A DNA stretch of 9,541 nt. Origin: an uncultured Alcaligenaceae bacterium. GTDB taxonomy: Bacteria; Pseudomonadota; Gammaproteobacteria; Burkholderiales; Burkholderiaceae_B. The position numbers and the translations under genes were made by a program. The notes under the pieces were generated by a model. It saw only the letters and a program-made list of their open reading frames with translations. It was not told the DNA's origin and did not search any database. Below, piece after piece: positions 1 to 5,894 of this stretch. How positions within the stretch are numbered: the first letter of the stretch is position 1; every line of letters starts with the position of its first letter. The DNA lies in the NCBI GenBank assembly GCA_937952975.1, contig CALFXX010000044.1, positions 1 to 9,541 on the forward strand, read 5' to 3'.

Positions 1-2122
1 AGCCATTATGCAGTAAGCCCTCAACGAGCTTGCTCCGAAATTGATCGATGCCGCCTTTGCGCCGCCAGGCCGCCATCGAACGACGCAATTCGTCGGCTTG
101 ACCTGCCGTAAAGCCTGCGGCAGCCATGGCGATTTTCATGACCTGTTCTTGAAAAATTGGCACACCGAGTGTGCGTTCAAGTACAGCACGTACTGCACGG
201 CTAGGATACGTGATTGCCTCAAGTCCTTGCCGTCGTCGCAAATATGGATGCACCATCCCCCCTTGAATAGGGCCTGGTCGTACGATGGCAACCTCAATAA
301 CCAAATCATAAAACTGACGGGGTCGCAGACGTGGCAGCATTGACATTTGCGCACGTGACTCAATCTGAAAGACGCCGACCGTATCCGCGGCACAAATCAT
401 GTCATAGGTGGGCGCATCGTCATCTGTAATATCCTGTAAATTAAAATGTGGCAACTTACGACGCCAAGCCACCCACTCTAGGCTGCGACGGATCACCGTT
501 AACATTCCTAAGGCCAAAACGTCGACCTTCAGTAAACCTACTGCATCTAAATCGTCTTTATCCCATTGCACAACGCTACGCTCTGCCATTGCAGCATTTT
601 CAATGGGCACCAAACGCGATAACAAGCCGCGCGCCAATACAAACCCTCCTGGGTGTTGTGATAAGTGACGCGGAAACCCCATCAGCGCCTGTGCAAGCTC
701 GGCCCATTGCTGGGTAACGGCCGCTTCGGCCTCTAAACCGGCTTCAAGAAGGCGGTTAATTAAGTGCTGTTTGCCATCCCACCAACGGTGTGATTTTGCA
801 ACGCGATCAATAATTTGCGCATCAATTCCTAGTGCACGGCCTGTATCACGCAAAACGCTACGAGGTCGGTAAGACGTCACCACGCCAGTTAAGGCCGCAC
901 GCTGACGTCCGTATTTTTGATAGAGATACTGAATCACCTCTTCGCGTCGCTGATGTTCAAAATCCACATCAATATCTGGCGGTTCATTGCGTTCACGGCT
1001 CATAAAGCGTTCAAATAAAGCATTTCCGTTTGCAGGATTTACTGCGGTGATCCCCAGGCAATAACAAACGGCTGAGTTAGCGGCTGAACCTCGCCCCTGA
1101 CATAAAATATTTCGGCTCACCGCAAACTGCACAAGATCGTAGACGGTCAAAAAATACGCTTCGTAGCCAAGCTCAGCAATTAAGGCAAGTTCATGTTTAA
1201 GTTGCGTGCTGACGTTTTCAGGAATGCCTTCAGGATAGCGCTTAGCTGCGCCTAGCCACGTTTGCTCGTGCAGATATTGCGAGGCGCTATAGCCTTTAGG
1301 CACAACCTCTTCGGGATATTCGTAACGTAGCTCATCAAGACTAAAGTCACAACGCTCGGCAATGCAAATGGTTTGAAGTAAAAGCTCGGGTTGGTATAGA
1401 TTGCTTAAGCGCAAGCGTGTACGTAGGTGTTGCTCGGCGTTTGAGGCTAACTCATAGCCACATTGCGCAACCGTTTTATGCAAACGAATTGCTGTCAATA
1501 CATCGTGAAGTGCTTTGCGCGAACGCTTGTGCATCTCGACTTGCCCAACCGCTACGCAAGGGATGCCATGCTCTAGGGCCAACGCTTGAATCATTTGCCC
1601 GCGTAGCGTATCTTGTGCGCGATGCAGAAGGCTCATGCCAGCCCAACAGCGGTTTGAAAAATGTTCTGCCAGCCAGAGTAATTGCTGCGATAAATCTACT
1701 GCCTGAGCCTCGGGATCAGGGATCAAAATTGCCAAGCAACCTTCGACAACGGCTTCGTGCGGGCGTAAAAAGTATTGTCCTTTGACGGCTTGCATCCGTC
1801 CGCGTGTAATGACTTCACACAAATTGCCATAGCCTTCGCGATGTTGCGCGAGCAAGATGATTTTGTAAGCGGGTTGATCGCTTGGAGTCAGTCGTAATTC
1901 AGTGCCAATTAATAACTTCAAGTCTGTTTTTTTGGCTTCTAGATGAGCCCGCACAATGCCGGCTAACGAGCACTCATCTGTAAGTGCCAGAGCGTGATAG
2001 CCTAAGGCAGCAGCTTGTGCGACCAGACTTTCGGGTGATGACGCTCCGCGCAAAAACGTAAAGTTTGACAAGCAGTGCAGTTCGGCATAGCCAGGTAGGA
2101 TGGCATTGAACGCGAGGGCCAT
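1..2122 (-). CDS. dnaE2: Error-prone DNA polymerase DnaE2/ImuC (3' end cut by window edge)
   Basis: C-family DNA polymerase alpha-type subunit of the SOS mutasome, which extends past lesions in the cytoplasm without proofreading. I translated this frame by hand from ATG at 2122 to the window edge and found it open for 707 codons; the family is usually a little over 1000 residues, so about a third is missing beyond the edge. Seen in order: an N-terminal PHP domain opening with ELHCLSNFTFLRGAS (14-28), TDECSLAG, GRGSAANS (343-350), the catalytic PDIDVDFEHQRREE (382-395), SQHPGGFVLARG (488-499), KVDVLALG with the third catalytic Asp at 534, and VRPGPIQGG (614-622). The PHP metal motif HxHxH reads ExHxL, as I recall is usual for DnaE2, so nuclease activity is not expected. 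The start ATG overlaps the imuB TAA as TAATG, implying translational coupling. Expression should follow the LexA-controlled imuA promoter. Confidence 0.97.
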   Translation of the reverse strand, partial: MALAFNAILPGYAELHCLSNFTFLRGASSPESLVAQAAALGYHALALTDECSLAGIVRAHLEAKKTDLKLLIGTELRLTPSDQPAYKIILLAQHREGYGNLCEVITRGRMQAVKGQYFLRPHEAVVEGCLAILIPDPEAQAVDLSQQLLWLAEHFSNRCWAGMSLLHRAQDTLRGQMIQALALEHGIPCVAVGQVEMHKRSRKALHDVLTAIRLHKTVAQCGYELASNAEQHLRTRLRLSNLYQPELLLQTICIAERCDFSLDELRYEYPEEVVPKGYSASQYLHEQTWLGAAKRYPEGIPENVSTQLKHELALIAELGYEAYFLTVYDLVQFAVSRNILCQGRGSAANSAVCYCLGITAVNPANGNALFERFMSRERNEPPDIDVDFEHQRREEVIQYLYQKYGRQRAALTGVVTSYRPRSVLRDTGRALGIDAQIIDRVAKSHRWWDGKQHLINRLLEAGLEAEAAVTQQWAELAQALMGFPRHLSQHPGGFVLARGLLSRLVPIENAAMAERSVVQWDKDDLDAVGLLKVDVLALGMLTVIRRSLEWVAWRRKLPHFNLQDITDDDAPTYDMICAADTVGVFQIESRAQMSMLPRLRPRQFYDLVIEVAIVRPGPIQGGMVHPYLRRRQGLEAITYPSRAVRAVLERTLGVPIFQEQVMKIAMAAAGFTAGQADELRRSMAAWRRKGGIDQFRSKLVEGLLHNG

Positions 2123-3774
2123 TAAGCGAATAACCCGTGTAAAAACCAGCGCGCCTGTTCAGTATCGCGCTCGCGGTAGATCCAGTAACGCGCAGCATGT
2201 TGGTCTTGCGCCACAAAATAATCGCGTGCAATGCGTAAGTGATCCCACCAGCCACTTTCAATGCGCTCAGGGCCTCGCAGTAATTGCAACGGGCCATGAT
2301 AGATCGGACGGTCGTTGCGAACACTAAGCGCAAGGGGCTCGGCTAAAAGCCAAAAAGGCCTTTCAGTTAAGGGTGCAGGCGTTGAGCTGACTGTCGTGCG
2401 GGTTGCCTGCGAAGCGGTCACAGACACAGTTTGCCTGGCTAGTACTGACGAACCTTGTGTGGTCATTGCTGAGGCAGCTGACTTGGTCGTTGTTGAAATA
2501 GCTGGACTGATCGTCGAAGCGTCGAGTGGCACCCAGTTGTTAGCGATTTCTGGTCGATGATCCGCCAAAGGTGCGGGTTGCAATATCTGTTCTGCGCCCA
2601 GTCGCGCAGACAGCAAATCTAAGAGGCGCCGGTAATCTGCAGGGGCCTGTAATGGATCAGGAAATAACGTTGCGTTACGCGTGCTTTGTGGCGCCAGAAC
2701 CTGACTACGGAAGGTGAGGGCGACAACGGGCCCAGCCAAACTTTGGCGTGACAGACGTTCGTGTAATAAGGGCATCAGCTGAGTGATCAACCAAACGGGT
2801 TCGCCAAAGGCTAGCTCTAAGACTGAGGGCGGGCAGGCGTGGCGGCCACGTTCGTGGTGCAGTTCAAGCGTAGCGCAGCGAAGTGCGTATTGCTTAGCCG
2901 CCAGCCAGGTACATAGGCTAAGGGCTAGTCGCTCTGAAAACGAAGATAGTGCTGCGGTATGTTCAAGGCGATCAAGTAAATCAATGTGTTGATTAAATTG
3001 TTCGGGCGCAAGGTAAGGGGCTTTGCGCCAAACTGTTTGCGTATAGGCATGCTCAAGTTCGCTCAGTAGGGTTGTGCCTACGCGTCGCTGCAGGCCGCTG
3101 CGCGGTAACGCGCGCAATCCCCCGAGGGTTTCGCAGCCAATCGCTTTAAGCCAAACCAGATGAGTTTGCGCACTTGGCAACATCGCGCAAGGCAAAGCAT
3201 TGAGTAAGCGCTCGAGTGTTGAATGGCTGCAGGCATAACGTGCCAGGTAGTGCGCTGAGTTCTGTGCTGGTTGCGATATTGAGTGCTCTGCTAAGCCTTG
3301 TGCTGATGGCTGCGTCGAATGCCGCGCCGCCTGCGCCAATAGCCAGGCACCGGTGGCTGTGGGCGCAACGCTGCTTTGCACCTGCAGTTTTAAGCACTTG
3401 AGTTGTTGCCGTAATGTTTGAATAATCTGACGGATACCGCCAAATAAACGCAGACTGTAGGTCACATCGATTAAAAGAGTGGCGTTTGTGTGTTGATAAA
3501 CAGAAGGCGAATAAGCGAGGGCAACTTGTGCAGCCTGAGCGTAGGCGCTTTGTTCTGCGGGTTGGTCTCTTGGATACAGCAAACATTCAGGCGCCAGACT
3601 ACGCACGGTCGCGCAACGCATGCCCAGCTTGAGTCCGAGCTGCTGCGCGCCAAACGTCATAGCGATGAGAGCATCGTTCTCGAAGACCGCTGCAGCGCTC
3701 GGCTCAGTCAGCCAACGGAGTCGCCACGTGTCGAGGCTGAGGCTGTGCAGGTGCAGGCCGATCCAGAGGGTCAT
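2122..3774 (-). CDS. imuB: ImuB, Y-family polymerase-like mutasome hub protein
   Basis: Catalytically degenerate Y-family polymerase homologue that, in studied systems, links ImuA and DnaE2 to the sliding clamp during SOS mutagenesis. The chosen ATG at 3774 gives 550 residues starting MTLWIGLHLHSLSLD, matching the family's usual opening; a TTG at 3813 in the same frame would only add 13 residues unlike the family. The palm region contains LLIDVTYSLRLFGG (100-113), where active DinB-type enzymes have SIDE; the Glu is Val here, and the N-terminal Asp motif is also absent. The conserved C-terminus has RPFWLLAEPLAL (472-483), GPERIESGWW (501-510), RDYFVAQD (517-524) and ends RWFLHGLFA. Two oddities are a Gln/Ser/Ala-rich insertion at about 151-178 and a long Ser/Thr/Ala-rich linker at about 415-470. 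The gene overlaps imuA by 71 nt upstream and dnaE2 by one base downstream. No clear Shine-Dalgarno precedes 3774, so initiation may depend on imuA translation. Confidence 0.93.
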   Translation of the reverse strand: MTLWIGLHLHSLSLDTWRLRWLTEPSAAAVFENDALIAMTFGAQQLGLKLGMRCATVRSLAPECLLYPRDQPAEQSAYAQAAQVALAYSPSVYQHTNATLLIDVTYSLRLFGGIRQIIQTLRQQLKCLKLQVQSSVAPTATGAWLLAQAARHSTQPSAQGLAEHSISQPAQNSAHYLARYACSHSTLERLLNALPCAMLPSAQTHLVWLKAIGCETLGGLRALPRSGLQRRVGTTLLSELEHAYTQTVWRKAPYLAPEQFNQHIDLLDRLEHTAALSSFSERLALSLCTWLAAKQYALRCATLELHHERGRHACPPSVLELAFGEPVWLITQLMPLLHERLSRQSLAGPVVALTFRSQVLAPQSTRNATLFPDPLQAPADYRRLLDLLSARLGAEQILQPAPLADHRPEIANNWVPLDASTISPAISTTTKSAASAMTTQGSSVLARQTVSVTASQATRTTVSSTPAPLTERPFWLLAEPLALSVRNDRPIYHGPLQLLRGPERIESGWWDHLRIARDYFVAQDQHAARYWIYRERDTEQARWFLHGLFA

Positions 3775-4441
3775 GGGTAAGTGATGAAAATAGTTCAGAA
3801 GGTGACAACGCAAGTTTGATGGTGTGCCCGCATGCAGGGCCTCTTCGCTTAAGGATAGATATGGTGAGGGCGCCTGTTGTTTCAGGTGACAACATCACAC
3901 GCAGCACGGCCGGAGATGACTCGGTTTGCACAGAATACGGACGAAACATAAAAAACAAGGTCTGGCTGCTTTGTGCCGCAAGGTGCAAACGCTTGAGCAC
4001 CGAGGCTTGAATCGGATGGGCCCAAAACAGTAAAGCGGCACAACTGCCATTTTTTAAAATCTGTTCGGCAGCCCAATATGCATCACGCGCGCGTTGTGGC
4101 ATCAGATAAAGCAGGTGTTGTGGGCCAATATGCCAACCTGACCAGCAGGCGATATTGGGTTGATATGGAGGCTGAAGCAAAACAATGGGTTGCCGGGTGG
4201 ACTGGGCATGCAAGGCACCGCGCAAGAACCTGATTTCGCCAATACCTGGATGCGGCGTGAGCAGCTCAATCAGCGCACCCGTAGGCCAACCCTTGCCGGG
4301 TAATTCAGCATCGAGTGTTGAAAAGCCGGTTGAAACGGTTGGCCCAGCACGCGTCCCAAACTGCGACCCGCGCCAAAGTGCGGGGTGTAGTTTAAGAAGC
4401 GAAGCAGAAGTGCAGATTGGCGAAGATTCAGGTGTAAGCAT
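3704..4441 (-). CDS. imuA: ImuA, RecA-like translesion synthesis accessory protein
   Basis: First gene of the SOS mutasome cassette; ImuA proteins are RecA/SulA-related accessory factors needed with ImuB and DnaE2 for damage-induced mutagenesis. The 245-residue product has the family pattern: LHPALWRGSQ (18-27), STGFSTLDAELPGKGWPTGAL (37-57), and TPHPGIGEIRFL (62-73) where true RecA proteins carry the Walker A loop. The GK[ST] of that loop is not intact, so ATP binding is doubtful. The C-terminal 20 or so residues are Pro-rich and lie in the overlap with imuB. The start at 4441 lies only 8 nt from a 46-bp palindrome containing a LexA box. No Shine-Dalgarno is visible (the leader there reads CTTTCTTTC), so initiation may be on a short or SD-less leader. 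Confidence 0.92.
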   Translation of the reverse strand: MLTPESSPICTSASLLKLHPALWRGSQFGTRAGPTVSTGFSTLDAELPGKGWPTGALIELLTPHPGIGEIRFLRGALHAQSTRQPIVLLQPPYQPNIACWSGWHIGPQHLLYLMPQRARDAYWAAEQILKNGSCAALLFWAHPIQASVLKRLHLAAQSSQTLFFMFRPYSVQTESSPAVLRVMLSPETTGALTISILKRRGPACGHTIKLALSPSELFSSLTHDPLDRPAPAQPQPRHVATPLAD

Positions 4442-4448
4442 GAAAGAA

Positions 4449-4494
4449 AGAATTCAAATAATACTGTATAAATATACAGTATTATTTGAATTCT
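4449..4494. repeat. 46-bp uninterrupted inverted repeat centred on the LexA box
   Basis: Arms 4449-4470 and 4473-4494 are exact reverse complements over 22 bp, with the 2-bp spacer AA at 4471-4472; pairing stops at 4448/4495. The arms begin and end with GAATTC (4450-4455 and 4488-4493). The LexA site accounts for only the central 16-20 bp, leaving about 13 bp of perfect symmetry on each side unexplained. As RNA read on the minus strand it would make a long A/U-rich hairpin followed by a pyrimidine run directly before the imuA ATG. Confidence 0.97.
4462..4481. promoter_or_regulatory. LexA (SOS) box of the imuA-imuB-dnaE2 cassette
   Basis: The 20 bases TACTGTATAAATATACAGTA match the E. coli LexA consensus TACTGTATATATATACAGTA at 19 of 20 positions and contain the required CTGT-N8-ACAG core (4464-4479). 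It lies 18-23 bp from the imuA start and covers the best -10 candidate. Known biology: LexA repression of imuA-imuB-dnaE2 is standard in proteobacteria. A box this close to consensus predicts tight repression and release only after strong damage (inference). Confidence 0.93.
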
Positions 4495-4499
4495 GCAAC
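4471..4499 (-). promoter_or_regulatory. Candidate sigma-70 promoter of imuA overlapping the LexA box
   Basis: On the minus strand, TTGCAG (4499-4494; 3 of 6 to TTGACA) is followed after 16 bp by TATATT (4476-4471; 5 of 6 to TATAAT). The -10 would lie inside the LexA operator, a normal arrangement for SOS genes. Transcription would start near 4464, inside the palindrome, giving a leader of about 23 nt. The -35 is weak, and the assignment is inference from spacing and operator position. Confidence 0.45.
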
Positions 4500-4627
4500 T
4501 TACCCGGGTCGTTTAATTGTTATTAATTGATACTTTTTAAATAGATTTTTATCTTTTGAAAACTTATCGACACTTTGCCAATCTTTGCGAAACTTTTAAA
4601 TAAAACACCTTCTGCTAAGTCAAATCA
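4495..4627. other. A/T-rich intergenic region between the NRDE gene and the imu palindrome
   Basis: This 133-bp stretch is clearly richer in A+T than its neighbours and has no ORF or RNA gene I can support. I see no GC-rich hairpin plus T-run that would serve as a terminator for the NRDE gene reading leftwards. Two similar short strings, CTTTTTAAATA near 4533 and CTTTTAAATA near 4593, are too small to interpret. The A/T richness may assist opening of the imuA promoter (inference). Confidence 0.5.
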
Positions 4628-5419
4628 TCACATCGCTACGATCGTTTTTGCTAAAAAATCAACGCGCCAGTTGCTGTCGCCCACCGCTTGTCCTAAGGCG
4701 TCATAGCGTTTTTCATAAAACAAGGCGTAATCTTGACGGTGTTGCAAAATAATCGTTGTGCAGCGCGTGCCGTAACGCTCGTTTTTAATAAACGGACTGC
4801 CAAGTAATTTTTCACGATCAAGGCCAACGCCTGTATCAGGAAGCTCGTGCTCAGCAGCGCGAACGGTATCCTGAAAAATTTCAAACAAACGGGCAGGGTC
4901 TGGGTGCTGAGTGTGGCCCAGATGCTCAGAGACGCTACGTTGCGTGCGAAGCAGTTTTGGCCAAGGAGTATTGAACGTGGCGTTTGATACGCCACTGACA
5001 CCATCGGGTACCTTAAATGGTGCCGTACTCAAACGATTTGAGTAATACCACAAGCCACTTTGATCACCGACCAATAAGTTGAAACCGTTATAAGGTGCAC
5101 TGTGGTGTTGCAGCGTTTGCAGATAGTGTTGCGCCGACTGATCTTGACGTAAATAATGCTCTGCCAGCTGGCCGCGTGACGGGGCCTGATCATCGCGCAT
5201 GCCGGTTTCGCGAAAGTTTGTGAGTAAGGAGATTCGTCTGGTAGTTGTCAAACCAAGCCAAGTGCCACCTGCCTGTAAATCCCGGCCCGCCAACACAGAA
5301 GGCGCATCGACCCAAGGCTGTGCAGCAGCGGTTGGGCGTACGTGCAATTCATCACGATTCGCCACAACAATGAGCGGCCAGTCTGACAAAACATTTTGCG
5401 CAAAAATAGCTAAACACAT
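4628..5419 (-). CDS. NRDE family (TANGO2-like) putative Ntn-hydrolase
   Basis: Member of the NRDE/TANGO2 family (Pfam PF05742 type), widespread cytoplasmic proteins whose substrate is not settled; eukaryotic TANGO2 is linked to lipid and haem handling. I chose ATG at 5419, giving 263 residues, rather than the in-frame ATG at 5437, because the family begins Met-Cys and the Cys at position 2 is the likely N-terminal nucleophile after Met removal. Seen: MCLAIFA (1-7), VVANRDE with the signature NRDE at 21-24, RPTAAA (28-33), SVLAGRDLQAGGTWLG (41-56), TNFRE (67-71), a central YNGFNLLVGD and a C-terminal RYGTRCTTIIL that is also typical. No signal peptide or membrane segment. It follows the EamA remnant, whose TAG stop ends 7 nt before this ATG. 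A GGAG lies 12 nt upstream, a long spacing, so coupled translation with the remnant is likely. Not obviously related to SOS repair. Confidence 0.9.
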   Translation of the reverse strand: MCLAIFAQNVLSDWPLIVVANRDELHVRPTAAAQPWVDAPSVLAGRDLQAGGTWLGLTTTRRISLLTNFRETGMRDDQAPSRGQLAEHYLRQDQSAQHYLQTLQHHSAPYNGFNLLVGDQSGLWYYSNRLSTAPFKVPDGVSGVSNATFNTPWPKLLRTQRSVSEHLGHTQHPDPARLFEIFQDTVRAAEHELPDTGVGLDREKLLGSPFIKNERYGTRCTTIILQHRQDYALFYEKRYDALGQAVGDSNWRVDFLAKTIVAM

Positions 5420-5426
5420 GGCACAA

Positions 5427-5711
5427 CTAAGCTCCATTTAAACGTCGGTGCTGTGGTGCAAGGTTGACCAAAATCACCCCCACCAGCGTGCCCGCTTGCC
5501 AGGGCCCATGCCACGGCGCCAAAGAGACGCCTTTATGCCACATAAAAGCGGCAAGCAACACACAACCGATTCCCGAACGCAAGGCGATCTGCATATTGGG
5601 ATGGATGTCTTGGATGCTAAGCTTAAAAAGTACCTGTTGCCCACCCCAAAGAGAGCAGAGCAGCGCGATGCAAAGAAAAGCTCTCAAGTCTAAGGGTTTG
5701 CGGTCGTTCAT
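5427..5711 (-). pseudogene. EamA/DMT transporter remnant with apparent in-frame internal deletion
   Basis: The 94-codon frame begins like an EamA-family drug/metabolite transporter: LRAFLCIALLCSLWGGQQVLF (one membrane segment, about 9-29, split here as LRAFLCIALLCS then LWGGQQVLF), IHPNMQIALRSG, a second segment CVLLAAFMW, then GPWQAGTLVGV. Complete EamA proteins have about 10 segments and nearly 300 residues. After about residue 78 the expected third-segment sequence is absent, and ILVNLAPQHRR followed by a stop resembles instead the last membrane segment and basic tail of such proteins. This suggests an in-frame loss of roughly 200 codons joining two similar GxLVGV-like stretches (inference). 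A strong Shine-Dalgarno, GAGG, sits 4 nt before the ATG at 5711, so it is probably still translated as a three-segment small membrane protein. Its TAG stop lies just before the NRDE start, so it may now serve as the leader of that gene. A functional small protein cannot be excluded. Confidence 0.72.
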
Positions 5712-5894
5712 GTATCCTCGATTTTAGTAGAAATGGAGCAAAGCACCTCACCCCTGTAAAACTCAGGTCCGCGAGCGCTCAGTTGCCTCGCTCAGATGTT
5801 TCGCTCAACTGCCGCGCTTAAGAGCCTCGCTCAGGTGCCTGCAGAGCCGCTGTTAAAATAGCGCCTGATCTGTTGACTCAATGCTACCGCTGCC
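5712..5894. other. Divergent intergenic region between the EamA remnant and folC
   Basis: This 183-bp spacer must hold the promoters for both directions. For the minus strand there is GAGGATAC before the ATG at 5711 and a TAAAAT (near 5731-5726) without a good -35. For the plus strand, TAAAAT at 5854-5859 is a possible -10, again with no convincing -35 at 16-18 bp. Neither promoter is certain. The middle is taken up by the 13-bp tandem repeats listed separately. Confidence 0.5.
5776..5840. repeat. Five tandem copies of a 13-bp unit upstream of folC
   Basis: Read on the plus strand in exact 13-bp steps: CGCTCAGTTGCCT (5776), CGCTCAGATGTTT (5789), CGCTCAACTGCCG (5802), CGCTTAAGAGCCT (5815), CGCTCAGGTGCCT (5828). 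Against the consensus CGCTCAGNTGCCT the units have 0, 2, 2, 3 and 0 mismatches. An out-of-register ACTCAGGTCC at 5761 may be a decayed sixth copy. The array ends 13 bp before a possible folC -10. Function unknown: protein-binding direct repeats, or a decaying minisatellite. Confidence 0.85.

Noticed and set aside
1417..1785. 122-codon plus-strand ORF
   Set aside because: It is antisense to the conserved, uninterrupted dnaE2 frame and its product resembles no family I know.
3146..3586. 146-codon minus-strand ORF inside imuB
   Set aside because: It is a shadow in another frame of imuB, which is continuous and conserved across this region.
4449..4494. The palindrome as a transposon end or attachment site
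   Set aside because: No transposase, integrase or target duplication is nearby, and its centre is explained by a LexA box.
5776..5840. 13-bp repeats as plasmid-type iterons or a CRISPR array
   Set aside because: There is no rep gene, DnaA-box cluster, spacer sequence or cas gene. The units are directly abutting and lie in chromosomal core-gene context.
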